NCBI RefSeq assembly: GCF_037126465.1
Contig: NC_088206.1
Coordinates: 30,630,790-30,694,789, forward strand
From: Ornithodoros turicata
Lineage: Eukaryota; Arthropoda; Arachnida; Ixodida; Argasidae
Length of the DNA: 64,000 nucleotides
Direction: 5' to 3'
The translations under genes were made by a program, and so were the position numbers. This document shows positions 1-11,097 of the stretch, piece by piece (position 1 is the stretch's first letter; each line of letters begins with the position of its first letter). Under the pieces are notes generated by a model. The model saw nothing but the letters and a program-made list of their open reading frames with translations. It did no database searches and was not told where the DNA came from.

Positions 1-284
1 TGATTTACTTAGGTTAGTGCTAGTAATAATCGAGCAAACATTTATCACATTTTCCGGTGTGCGCCCTATGTATAGTGTACATCGACGAATAATGCGCACG
101 ATGCTGTGAAAATATCAGGAGTATTAATATACGGAAACTGTTAACTCTATATCAATGGTGTCCGCAGTAATCAAAGCCCTCTGTCGAGTGTAGCTATTTT
201 CTATTACATCCATCACAGACGCCATGGTTATGTACGCATTTTATCTGTGAACATATTTGATTCTGCCACACCCTTGTACCCTTA
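1..284. other. No gene recognised
   Basis: AT-rich sequence without a convincing reading frame, repeat or RNA gene. It may be upstream or intron sequence of the PAN-domain gene, whose first exon is not in this stretch. Confidence 0.4.
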
Positions 285-1162
285 GGCGGCAACCGCATGG
301 AGCAACTTTTGCCAACTGAATCGGGCCAACGGAGCGCCAACTCAGCGTGAACAGAGCGGTATCGAAGCTACGCAACCGCATGGAGCAGAATGTCCACGTT
401 CAGGTTATCATGAGGAAGCGTCGGCCTAGCGTTTACCACCGCTTGTTGCACGCGATGTGGCAATAGGGGGGGGGGGGGGGCGATATTTATTAGCCGAAAA
501 GGAAAAAAGACGATATGGCAATGCTTATTGTAGTAAATTGCTGTACGCGTTGTTTAGTAACATAAATTTTATATTTAGCGGTTCTTGAAAAAGTACGGTG
601 CTAATAACATCTAGAAATCAGGTGTTTACAAAATTTTTTTAGATACGAAGAGAATGTTGGCTTATGAGTGTTTCTAGCAATGCTCACTAAAGAAATATCA
701 GATTGCATTTTTATTACCGCTGTCTCCTCACACATTTCGGATTTCCCATGTGCGATATTAATAATATTTTGACGTTTCATTTAGTCACCTTCGCCGCCTC
801 CTTGAAACCTCCGATATTAATATATCCACGTCGAAGTCCGCGCGACGGGCCATCTGCGTGTCCTTCTAGGAGGCAGGGCGAAGAAAGCAAAGGCCGCAAA
901 AAAAAAAAAAAAAAAAAAAGAGCGGTCACAGGCATGGACACAGGTGACTTTGTCACGTGCTGGTGGCATTTCCTGTGAAGCGTGTCTTCATTGGCGCACA
1001 CGGTTCCGTCGGGTTGTGTCACTTCCTCTCCTCAGACTAAATATCTATCCTTGGCAGAAACCGGCTCATCCGTCCGTCGTCTATTGTTCGCTTAGTAAGT
1101 CACCGTTCCTTTCAAGTTCTGCTGCCATTCAGTTGGCAAAAGTGCTCCATGCGGTTGCCGCC
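285..1162. mobile_element. TA-flanked terminal-inverted-repeat element (MITE-like)
   Basis: The two ends form an inverted repeat of about 36 bp (285-321 against 1127-1162) that differs by roughly one base. The left end begins GGCGGCAACCGCATGGAGCA. Both ends are bordered by the dinucleotide TA (283-284 and 1163-1164), as expected for Tc1/mariner-type target duplication. No transposase frame is seen in the 878 bp, so it would be non-autonomous. The inside carries a run of 15 G at 466-480, a run of 22 A at 898-919, and a partial copy of the end sequence near 370. The superfamily is inferred from the TA flanks only. Confidence 0.6.
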
Positions 1163-1164
1163 TA

Positions 1165-2127
1165 CGCGATTTCCTCTTTCGCGTCGGCGTTCGCCTGTTC
1201 GCAGCACATGCGGTTGCACGTTTTCACTGTGGCTGAGACGTTGCGGATAGAATATGAAACCCGGTGTGCAAAGAAATGATACTTTTCGGAAGCTTCTTCG
1301 GACTGACCGCATTTGGTTGTAGACCCACCCACACGGACGCGAGAGATGTATTCTGAACACGGTAAGGCTTAACACGACCGCTTCGCAGTCACTCATAACC
1401 TTTGCTCGAGGGAGTCGGTCGAGGGGATTGTGTATTATTTTCAGTCGGCATTTCAGCTTCACTATTGAGAGGTGCAACAAGTAGGATCGACGAATTATTC
1501 CGTCTGAAATACAGGTCAGCCCATGTTAATGCGTCTGCGATGAGTCGTTTCCGACGGGCGGCTATCTGTCTTGCAGCCCCGTGCCGTGGAGATTGGCCGT
1601 TGATCTACGATGCATTAGGAAAGAGTATTACGTAACTCCCGCGTGACACCTGGACTTTCATAACTGTATTATTAAATCTATGTCCTAAATCATGCATGAT
1701 CTTGCTTTGGAGATACACAACTGTTCGACCACTTCAGGCCTGGCGGACCAACTATGAGGCCTGATGCGAGCCATCAACCACCAGATTTGATGGTCCATCA
1801 GAAAAATTTTCAATAGGATTAGTAGAGCTGGGCCAAAATTCTGCCCCAGGCAGGGGCAAGAATGTTCCACGGCCGAATCGGGGCATACGTTGAATTGGCG
1901 GAGCAGGAGCAAAAAATTCGCTCCAAGCAGCAATACTTCTTGACCCGATGATTTCCTTCGGGCAAATCCAAGGGAACACGACAAAGGAGATGAGGCATGC
2001 GCGAGATAAGTGAGGCCGTGATGTTCGAGCCTCTTTTTTTTCTCTCTTCTTTTACAGTGATGGCTGTAAAGTGGAGGTATAAATGGGAAGGGAGGAGATT
2101 CTGGAGTCGGCGCAAGAGTGTCTGAAG
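1165..2127. other. No gene recognised
   Basis: Short open frames lie on both strands (for example 1685-1984 on the minus strand) but they overlap one another and show no family motif. The last 8 bases, GTCTGAAG, are the left target duplication of the hAT element that follows. Confidence 0.4.
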
Positions 2128-3097
2128 CAGAGAGTCGAACCGAAACGTTTATCGGTTCGGTTCGAGTTTAGGTTCGACGAAGGGTTCTGTTCCGGTTCAA
2201 CTCCGGAAGGCAACTATAATGGTTCCAACCGGTTTATTCCAAAGGGTTCGGTTCAGGGGCCACAGGTGGGAATGAAGCACAATAGACAGGTTAAAACACA
2301 CTTCCGTTTGTGTGGTACAGTGCTTGAAGTGGACAGGAAGATGTCAACGGTGGTTCAAGATTTTGAAAGATTTTGCGCAATATGAAAGACAATGTTCGTA
2401 GTGGTTAGGACAGGAGCATACCATGAATTACTGGTTTGGGGTGACTGTCCCCGCACGTAGCTCATGTCGCGGTGGTTAACTCTCCCATCGGGTTCGCAGA
2501 ATCTCGGCAGGAATATAACAGTCAACCAAGCTTGCTACCTTTGCCTAAGTTATTTTCAGTGAAATTATTGATTACCAGTCAGGAGACGCGAATAGACATC
2601 TCCCTGTTCGTAAACATAATAACGTCGTAGTGCTCGACAGCGCCACCAGTATGGTAGATTTGAACTACGCTCGAATCTAGGGGCGAACAAGGTCACGCAC
2701 GAAAGCCACAGTCTTGAGGGGATTACGATGTTCCCTGAAAGCGACGCGACCTTTGGTGTTGCTTTTCTTTCAATAGGAGGCAGCGAACAAGTGGTCATTC
2801 GTAGGGAGCCTCCATGGGTTGCTGCGGCTTCTACCAGAGTTCCAGAGATTTTTTTCTGCGTGTACCACGTTCGGGTCACAGTTCTTTTGCATCGGAATTT
2901 ACTCATGAAAGAGCTCCTTTTTTCTTTTCTCTATTTCTATGAACCACTGCTAGGGCTCAGTTCATCTCCGTATGGTTGGCATGGGGTCGTTGATCTGTCG
3001 CCTAAAGAGCTAGGTCGCGAACCAGCGTTCGCTCTTGTTTGAGTAGTTCCTACTTGATTGAGCAAATACATTCGTTGGTGGATGAAGACAAGCGTGG

Positions 3098-3512
3098 GTG
3101 GAGATCTGCAGAGTGCGTTACTCGCATGATACGTCGTGCAGCGAAATGCCAGGGTGCTGTGTGCCCAAGTGTGCCAATTGCGTTAAATCTCCGCAAAGCC
3201 ACAACAAGCTCATTGAGCTTCGTGAACACGTACGTGGTGCAATGAATCTTCGGTATATTTCGGGCAGCGTGAGAAATGTGCTACACGTTTCTTCATACAA
3301 ATGTGAAGAGGCATTCGTCTTTTATTCATAATAATGTGGGCAATAATCTCCCGACTTGTAACCAACACAAAGAAGAACTATGTCATGTAATCGTGGACAA
3401 ATTTGTACAACTGCGATTAAGGGTGCAGTTGCGACAGGAGCATATGTCGGTAGAACAACGTCGTTTTCAAGCACAACGGCAGCTGGCGTTGCACTTGAAT
3501 GGGATGTTATAA
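3098..3512 (+). pseudogene. Degraded open frame inside hAT element A, possible transposon gene remnant
   Basis: Two overlapping frames (3098-3331 and 3276-3512) give a cysteine-rich stretch containing MPGCCVPKC, followed by a charged segment containing HKEELCHVIVDKFVQLRLRV. The stop codon overlaps an AATAAA hexamer at 3511-3516, so this looks like the 3' end of a once-transcribed unit. MPGCCVP resembles the start of THAP zinc-finger domains, but the remaining THAP residues were not found. A link to a DNA-transposon protein is therefore only a suggestion. A shift between the two frames would make it non-functional. Confidence 0.25.
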
Positions 3513-4750
3513 TAAAATATGCTTGCAATTAACATATTTCTGTTGTCAATACACATTCCCATGTTTACTATTGTAATTCGCTGGTCGAGACGCGACCACG
3601 TGTCCAGGTGCAGTGACGAGTTTAGACAAACGTTACAAACCATTAACAACATATTTTACAACCCATGACCAGCTCTACTAGCATATATAACAGTTTTGCT
3701 ATGCTAGTATCCTTCATTCTGCTTTTACCCCCTTCCTGTCGTGAAAAATCGAGAAAAACGCAACCCCGCCGCTGACGCCCAATGCGATGTGGGAGTCAAC
3801 ATGCCGGCGCTCGACGAGTCGCTCGACGGAGACGACGGAGTTGCCGCCTCCCTGAAAATGGGACGCACATGGAGGCTCCCTAGGCCATTCGTGGAACCCA
3901 GCCCTCTCCTTCTGATTTGTTTCGGTTTCAGCATGTCTACCAACGTCATCATGACGTTTCTCGGGTAGAGGTATATACACGTTAATCACCAAACGACGCT
4001 TCGTGGTACTTGGATTAGAATGGTGCGATTCTGAGCCCGGGGTCTTTATGTAAAAGGCGCGTCATCGTGTCATCACTGACCTCCGCCATGCTACCATGTC
4101 GCCGTTAGAGTGAAGTGTCTGTGGAACCGTGCTGTGGAACAAAGACAGAGCACGTGCAAGAGCAAATGCAAACAAAGAGTTCGACTCATTTTCGACCCAT
4201 GCACGATTTTTAAATACAATGTCAGTATGGTAGTTTTACCTCTTTTATTTCAAATCCACAATGGAAACTAGCTTGGTATGTTCTCTTCATTCATTCTGGT
4301 CCTTTACTTTCTAAGTGTGTAGGTGTGGGTGGGGGGATATTTTAATTGAGAAAAAAAGAAAGGAAAGGTTAGCCAGACCGGCTTGCTATTTCACAAAAAC
4401 AAGGCAAAATAAAAAAAACCCGGAAAAGCAGGAAAAAACAACAAAGAAGGAAAACGAAAAAGAGGGAGCGAAAGAAAGAAGGAAAGAGACACTATAACAA
4501 CGTCACGTGCAGTTCATGAGTCCTGAGCTTGACGGGCTTATTTAAGTTCACACACGCATGTTGGGAGTTTATTCTGCAGCTTCGTACACACGGACGCATG
4601 CTGTAGCTGAGCTGAGAGAGATCGCTCTCGCAATGTGCTTCACAAAATAAAAAACAAAAACACAAACAAATGAAGAAGAGAAAATTTGAAAGATCGAAAC
4701 TCACACAGCCGACGACATATCCATGGATTGGTCCGCGTACTCGCATTCAT

Positions 4751-5010
4751 ATACAGGATGCCCACGATAACTGTAGAAATGATCCCTAATACATAGTGCT
4801 GTCAAAGAAAAACTGACAGGCTCTCCTATGACGTTTGTGTTACAAAGGGGTCTTACAATGCAGCACCTGTTTGTAACACCAACGTCAAAAGAGAGCTGTC
4901 AGTTTTTTTTTCTTGGACAGCGCTATTTGTGTGTGCTTGTGTGCGTGTGTACAGTGCTATTTGTGTATGTGTCTGCGATCACTTCTGCGGTTAAGGTGGC
5001 CACCTTGTAT
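4751..5010. repeat. Internal foldback repeat with ATACAGG ends
   Basis: It begins ATACAGGATGCCCACGATAA and ends with the partly complementary GGTTAAGGTGGCCACCTTGTAT-type sequence. Inside, a segment with CTGACAGG...TATGACGTTTGTGTTAC is mirrored further right. The same foldback occurs at 6297-6503 in element B, so it is probably an ancestral part of this hAT family or an old nested insertion. Confidence 0.55.
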
Positions 5011-6296
5011 AGATGAGGCTGGTTAGAATATTATTATAATATATGTCACTTCATGAATGCTACCGGTGCTCCTTTAACGGTTCAGTTCTGGTTCAGCTCC
5101 AAGATGACGTCGACTGTCTCGGTTCGGTTCAGTTCGGCCAAAAATAGCGGTTAATAACGGTTTTCAGTTAGGGTTGGGTTCGACTGTCTGGTCTGAAGCA
5201 CCCAGTAAATCGCTTCCGTCCGCGCCACACAGAGGGCACCTCAGGACACATTGGGCAGAGCCGTATATTAAAAGGGAGTCTGGCCATTGGAACGAGCCAC
5301 AAAAAGACGCTCGACCTGTCAATCACAGTTTCGCTCCACTGATTGGTTCGGTTTTTATCAAGGGAGTCGCCGTGACACCTTACTGCCACCCAAAATGGCG
5401 ACGAAAACAAACACAGTCAAGCGGGGATTTCGTGACAAAAACTTTTCAGAGACTACTCTGATTTTACGCTGCTAATGTACATCCTCATATACGTTTCTCG
5501 GAAATCAGTTTCAACTGATGCTCACTCAGCGATACCTAACCGAAAATAATACGTTTTGTCGCCGGTGTTAGGCCTAGTGAACACGGCGATCGCGGGGATC
5601 ACAACGAAATCATAACAAAAACGGCACTGTGCTGTACAATCTTATATTTAATTGCTGGATTTCATGGATATAATTATTCTTGCCTTTTATATTCCAGCAA
5701 TTCATGTAGATTTGTTTCAACATCGTACCGACGACAGAATATGTGCCCCCAACAGGTGGTTCTGCCGGCAGCGGTATAACCAGAGAGTCGAACTGAACCC
5801 AAACCTGAACCGAAAACCGTTATTAACCGTTATTTTTGGCCGAACCGGAACTGAACCGAACCGACACAGTCGACGCCATCTTGGGGCTGAACCGGAACTG
5901 AACCGCTAAAAAAATACCGGCAACCGGTTCAAGCAACGGTTCGTACTGGACTAAGGGCGGAACTTTGCATGTTGTGCATGAACATAAAAACTATAATTTT
6001 TCCCTTCTTTTTGCTTCTTTTATTAGCTTCGTAGCCTTCCTCTTGCTTGCCGAAAAAGTCGTGCCCTGCAGGGATGCTCTGGATTTTCTCGAGTCGCAAA
6101 ATAACAACTTTATTTTAAGATTATGTATGGAGAATGATGAATGGGAAGTTATGACAGAAGACTGTTATGACTAATAATCTCTAAGACATACACAAGAATA
6201 TATATAAGAATTAGGGATCAACGACAGTTCTGGGTAGCATTCGGGAAGAAACGTACATTATAATGATATAGTAATCAGCCTGACCTATACAGGGTG

Positions 6297-6503
6297 TCCA
6301 ACTTAACTGCAGAAATGCTCGCTGACACATAGCCCTGTCCAAGAAAAACTGACTGCCCTACTATGACGTTTGTGTTACGAACAGGTGAAGCGTTGTAAGA
6401 TTATCCTGTTTGTAACACAAATGTTATAGGAGAGCTGTCAGTTTCTCTTGGACATCGCCATGTGTTAGAGAGGATTTCTACGGTTATCGTGGACATCCTG
6501 TAT
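6297..6503. repeat. Foldback repeat, second copy of the ATACAGG family
   Basis: It begins ATACAGGGTGTCCAACTTAA and ends GTGGACATCCTGTAT, inverted copies of each other. The arms share CTGTCCAAGAAAAACTGAC and its complement, with CCTGTTTGTAACAC near the centre. It resembles 4751-5010 across most of its length. Confidence 0.55.
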
Positions 6504-7045
6504 ATGTGTATATAAAGGCGGACCAACTGATGGACATGTCGTCGGCTGTGCGACTTTAGGTCTTTCAAATTTTCTCTTTTTCGTTTTTTTTTTCTTCTTC
6601 CGTTCTTTTTGTGCAGTGCATTGCGAAAGCAAACTATCTGAGCTCAAATACATGCGTCCGTGTGTACGACGCTGCAGGATAAACTGGCAACATGCGTGTG
6701 TGAACTTACAAAAGAACATACCAAGCTAGTTTTCTTTGTGCATTCGAAATAAAAAAAGGTAAAAGTAACCATATTGACATCGTATTTAAAAACCGTGAAT
6801 CGGTCGAAAATGAATCGAACACTCTGTTTGCACTTGCTCTTGCCCGTGCTCTATCTTTGTTTCACAGATACTTCACTCTAACGGCGACATGGTAGCACGG
6901 GGGCGGTCAGTGATGAACGATACCGCGCCTTTCACATAAAGCCCCCGGGCTAAATCGCACAATTCCCATCCAACTACCGTGAAGCGTCGTTTGCTGATAA
7001 ACGTGTATTCGTGTCTCCTGACTGGTAATCAGTATATCAGGCCAA

Positions 7046-7680
7046 TGTCAGGCGCTTGGCCTACCTAACACTAGTTAGGCCCAGGCTTGAATATGCGTCA
7101 AGCGTCTGGGATCCGCACCATGCTAACCTCATCTGCATTCTTGAGTCAGTTCAAAACCGCGCCACTTGTTTCATCCTTTCAGACTATTCCTGTCCTTCTA
7201 GCATCTCATCACTTAAGTCTTCTCTGGACCTTCCGCCTCTCCTAACTCGCAGAAGTTTCTTCCGTCTTTCACTTTTTCACAAATTTTATTCCAGCCCATC
7301 TATACGACCATCTTTCATCACAGCCGCACCTTACATCTCAGGCCGATTAGACCACCCATGTAAGGTAGAACCAATCACTTGTCACCCTTCCCACTTTTTG
7401 TATTCTTTTTTTCCACATACGATTGCCGATTGGAATGACCTTCCTCAGTCCTTAGTCACCTCGCGTAACCATCAAACTTTCCGTAGAAACTTGCCATCAT
7501 ATCTACACATTAGTGAGAAAGCATTATCTCATCTCTTGTATGTGTGTGAATTTTGTTATTACCTTAACTATTTTGTGCAGTGTTTGTGCTGTTTCATGTA
7601 CTAATGTTGCATATATTGTACGTATCCCCCTCTTGTATCGCCTTAAGGGCTCTTTGAGGTATTTACATAAATAAATAAAT
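7046..7680 (+). mobile_element. 5'-truncated LINE fragment (reverse transcriptase C-terminal region and 3' tail)
   Basis: A 182-residue frame (7056-7604) begins with YLTLVRPRLEYASSVWDPH, the conserved segment just after the reverse transcriptase catalytic core in CR1/Jockey/L2-type non-LTR retrotransposons. It continues to FFPHTIADWNDLPQSL near the usual C-terminus. The 3' side carries a TTTGAGGTATTTACATAAAT tail with AAATAAATAAATA near 7668. The catalytic domains are missing, so it is a dead 5'-truncated copy. It sits inside hAT element B, and its left boundary is approximate. Confidence 0.78.
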
Positions 7681-8460
7681 ATCAATGACTTAAATGACTT
7701 AGGCGGAGGTAGCAGGCTTTGTTGACTGTTATATTCCTGCCCAGATTCTAAGAACAACTCGGTGGGTTAGTGAACCACCGCGACATGGGCCACTTGCTGG
7801 GGCAGTCAACACAAACCGGGGTTTAAATGGTTACGGTCCTGTCGTAACCGCTACTAATCTTGTCTTTCATTTCGCGCAAAATCTTTCAAAATCTTGGATG
7901 ACCGTTGACGTTTTCCTGTCCACTGTACCACAGCACTGTACCACACAAACGGAAGTGTGCTTTAACCTGCCTGTTGTGCTTCATTTCCACCCGTTGCACC
8001 TGAACCGGTTCTTGAACCGAACCGTTTGAAAAAAAACAAAAAACATTTCGAACCATTATAGTTGCCTCCCGGAGCTGAATCGGAAGTGAACCCTTACCGT
8101 CGAACCTAAACTCGAACCGAACCTATAAACGCTTCGGTTCGACTCTCTGGGAACAACGACGGCAGAAGACAATTCCCGACGTGCCCCACGTACTCTAGGT
8201 GGCGTTCATCGAATTTGCACCAAAAATCCACAAGTTTTGCAGATAGCGAGAGGTTTCAATCCCATCCAAACCACTTGCCACCCAAAATGGCGCTGCCCAT
8301 TTTGGATAGGGGGGAAAAATAGTGAGGATAGATTGATTGATAGCGCCCTATATTTCAAGACTCTACCCGTCAGAAAGCTGAAAAAGTGGGTGGAGCTTCA
8401 GGTATAGGAATGACCCATTAATGGCCAGACTCCCTTTTAATATACGGCTCTGACCTTGGG

Positions 8461-10000
8461 AGAAGCCTGCGCTGAAGTGCTTCCGCCCGCGCATCACAGA
8501 GGGCGCAACAGTCTCACGTTGTAATGTCGGTTGCGCCTGCGGAAAGACGGGGCAACTGCAACTGTGGCTCTGAGCAGCGTGCAGATGTGGACAGATGGGA
8601 AGAGGACAGCAGGACGGAGTGGGGGACGGGGGCGGTTATTATGCGTCATGGGCTGACTGGAAAAGAATGTCACATTAATTCTGCTACACGCGACACGTTC
8701 CCTGCAAGCAGGCACTTGTTTGTTGTATCCCATTCAAGTAGTCCCTGTTGTCTTTAAAATAAATAAATAGATAAATGATGCATCTATGAACGTCTGCACC
8801 AGCATTTATGCGACGGAAAGAAAACGAAAGCTGCAAGAGCACTGATGCGATCCAGTTGGTTTGGAACGTAGACATGATGCGGAAAGAAGACAGGACGCTG
8901 CACACACAACTGCACGAGAAGACTGGTTCCAGGTTATTTCTAGCCTTGGTGGGCAAGAAGCGGGAAAAACGCGTCGGGTGATAGGCTGATAAAGCTGATA
9001 GTGCCCACTGGCGTGCTTTCCGCGGCGGCGTTATGTAATCAATGACGTAGGGGCGTAGGTCGTCTATTCTACAGGTGCTATTGATGAGTTGCACTTGAAG
9101 TATTTTTATCAACGTGACTCAACGCTGGTTGACCCAATACGCTGCCTGTTCGTTCTTATCTTTAGTAAGTAGGTACTGTTGGAAATGTTTTGTAAAAGGG
9201 CGGGTTACAAGTAAAAAGAGCCAAAAATAAATAAATAAAACACAAGAGAACATCGGGTCTGCTAGCCAGCCGTACAGCAAACAGTCGGCTGCTTCCAGTT
9301 GGCAGTGGTAGGTGTTGGAATTCCCCAACAACCTCCTGATGATACTATCACATTCATCTCTTATGTGAATGCGGATATTGCCTCGCAATCGTCTTTCCAA
9401 AATACCCTTGACAATGTTTTGAGGACGAGTGACATGATTTTCTGTCAGGGTGCACATCCCCGATTGCATTGAAAACATACAAGGGTGAAGTTAGTTTAAA
9501 GGAAAATTCATGCACCTAAGACGTACTCAACATGGAAGGATTTTGTCGAGGATAGATCAATGCCTCTCGCGAAGTTAGGTTTTTAATTGCGTCCTCCAAA
9601 ATAGCGTCCCCCGCAACACAGGGTTAGAATGCCGCTCCTATACCCCCACTTCTGACAGTTTGGATGCCTTTGTAATAAGCGCTCTGATACAACCAACCAT
9701 CTCACACATTCGTACACCACACACTGACTTCGTCACTTAGCGTCCAACACCTGACGAGCACGCATCCCGCAGAGGGCGCACAATGCAAGGTTCCACCGAT
9801 GTGCTTGTTCGTGGCCTATAGTAGCAGCGGAGACGGTGTTGCGTGTGTTTGCGGAGGCGAATAGCGGTATTATGGGCCGCCCAAACAAGTGTACATCTTC
9901 TGAAGAGCTTCGGGCACGTCACGTTGCATAAGCACGGCAGAGACGCACCAAAGCTGCTGCGATCGAAACCCTGCAGGAGACCCTGCATTACCGACAGGCG
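8461..10000. other. Mostly unassigned sequence
   Basis: No host gene recognised. An A-rich AAATAAATAAATAGATAAATG tract at about 8757-8778 could be the 3' tail of a retrosequence. A minus-strand frame of 119 codons (9119-9478) contains IVKGILERRLRGNIRIHIRD but matches no family I know. The segment 8935-9080 is a dispersed repeat listed separately. Confidence 0.35.
8935..9080 (+). repeat. Dispersed repeat X, copy 1
   Basis: This segment, containing GTGGGCAAGAAGCGGGAAAA and CGCGTCGG(G/C)TGATAGGC, recurs in the same orientation at 56390-56530 with about 80-85 percent identity by eye. The shared part ends near the motif GGGGC(G/A)TAGGTCGT(C/A)TATT. The class is unknown. At the second site the repeat abuts an L1/Tx1-type LINE, so it may be an upstream piece of that family. 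Confidence 0.6.
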
Positions 10001-10140
10001 AGCTCAAATATACAACAACAACAACAATAAATAATGACGATGAGATGAGGTGTTTCACCGCGGTGGTGCGGTACCCTACCCCATTGCACGTGGAACATTA
10101 TGTGAAGATGACAAAGGAAGGATGAAAATACAAGGAAGAA

Positions 10141-10920
10141 CTAACGCGTCTGGAGTCGTCCGGTGGACGACAGGAAGGCCATGAACTGGTGAAGAACCTG
10201 AGGATGGAGCACAGGATCTTCATAGGGGCCAATGAGAGCAGCTAAATTGAGCGTCCTCTTGCTGATACGGGCAAGCTCATCACACAGTATCCGCCTTTGC
10301 GGGCAGTAGAGTGCACATTCCATAAGAATGTGCTGGGTGGTCGCCACGACACCGCAGGTGGAACACACATGGTGGTTGCCACACATTGCAGAGCAGCCCG
10401 TGAATCGGTGTAGACCACCTAGACACGAGGAGGAACTTGGAATATCTGCTGCAGAAAGAGTAGTAATGGCATACAGCTCTGCCGATGTTGATGACGTACG
10501 ATGTGAAAGACGATATCCACGTATGACTGCATCAGATGGGACGACAAAAGCACACGACGCGTGCTTTTGTCCATCGGTGAAGACGGTAGTGTGGTAAGGA
10601 TATTTAGGGTGCATCATGTCCGCTGCCAACTGTTGAAGAACTAAAGGTGGCACTTGATGCTTTGGAACCTTGAGACCAGGGACAGATGGGGAGAGTGATG
10701 GGAGCGCAAGCGACCACGGAAGCGTTGTGGGAACTGTTGGGTGGATTATGAACGGAGGAAGCTTGGGCATTAGACACTTGAAGACACTTTGGCTTCGCCG
10801 ATGGATTTTTGCTAGAAAGGGATGATGACGGTGGTACGTTCTGATGCGAACGTAATGGCGATTGGTTTCCATCTGCCGTAGGATTTCTATCGGTAACTCA
10901 CGTGCTTCGGTTATCACCAT
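10141..10920 (-). pseudogene. RNase H domain and C-terminal region of the LINE
   Basis: The 259-residue frame contains TVFTDGQKHASCAFVV and TSSTSAELYAI, matching the first aspartate and the glutamate of RNase H active sites. The downstream part of RNase H is deleted: the frame jumps into GNHHVCSTCGVVATTQHILMEC, the cysteine/histidine motif that normally follows RNase H in I/R1-type elements. The role in the intact element would be removal of the RNA strand after target-primed reverse transcription. The deletion rules out function. Confidence 0.72.
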
Positions 10921-11097
10921 TCGAGTTTCCGCGGCTCTCGGAACACCGAGACATATCCTCAGGCTCCGCGCAAGTATACATTGAAGTCGCTGTTCTTGTG
11001 TCTGGGAGACGCCATGCGGACAGGGAGGCTGTACACAAGTGTGCCACGAAGTAAAGCGTGGTGGAGGGCCAGAAGGGACTTCTCATCCATTCAGCAC

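Larger units (their letters stand above)
2128..5190. mobile_element. hAT-type element A with GGTTCG-rich ends
   Basis: The left end reads CAGAGAGTCGAACCG and the right end reads GGGTTCGACTGTCTG, which are imperfect inverted copies. Each is flanked by the identical 8-bp duplication GTCTGAAG (2120-2127 and 5191-5198). An 8-bp target duplication with CAG...CTG ends is diagnostic of the hAT superfamily. About 150 bp inside each end is crowded with GGTTCG or CGAACC words. The 3,063-bp body has no complete transposase. It holds a degraded frame near 3.1-3.5 kb and an internal foldback at 4751-5010. Element B (5781-8149) is an inverted relative: segments near 2280-2400 and 4020-4310 reappear in B as reverse complements. 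Confidence 0.82.
5781..8149. mobile_element. hAT-type element B, relative of element A, nested in D
   Basis: It starts CAGAGAGTCGAACTG and ends CGGTTCGACTCTCTG, the same termini as element A. Eight-base flanks GGTATAAC (5773-5780) and GGAACAAC (8150-8157) match at 6 of 8 positions. Both ends are rich in GAACCG/CGGTTC words. It lies inverted relative to A and carries the ATACAGG foldback (6297-6503) plus a 3' LINE fragment (7046-7680) that A lacks. No transposase frame is seen. Element ends are well supported by the shared termini, and the target duplication is eroded. Confidence 0.7.
5256..8452. mobile_element. hAT-type element D, interrupted by element B
   Basis: The left end is CAGAGCCGTATATTAAAAGG (5256 onward). 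The right end is its exact inverted copy, ending at 8452, and the match runs about 31 bp. The 8-bp flanks ACATTGGG (5248-5255) and ACCTTGGG (8453-8460) agree at 7 of 8 positions, fitting an old hAT duplication. Only about 0.82 kb belongs to D itself (5256-5780 and 8158-8452). The rest is the later insertion of element B. Both halves contain CCACCCAAAATGGCG-type words. No coding sequence was recognised. The relative ages of D and B are inferred from the nesting. Confidence 0.7.

Noticed and set aside
3146..3175. THAP zinc-finger domain from MPGCCVPKC
   Set aside because: Only the first residues fit. The later cysteine, histidine and AVPTIF-type residues were not found, so no THAP call was made.
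10328..10597. 89-codon + frame within the LINE
   Set aside because: Antisense shadow of the RNase H region.
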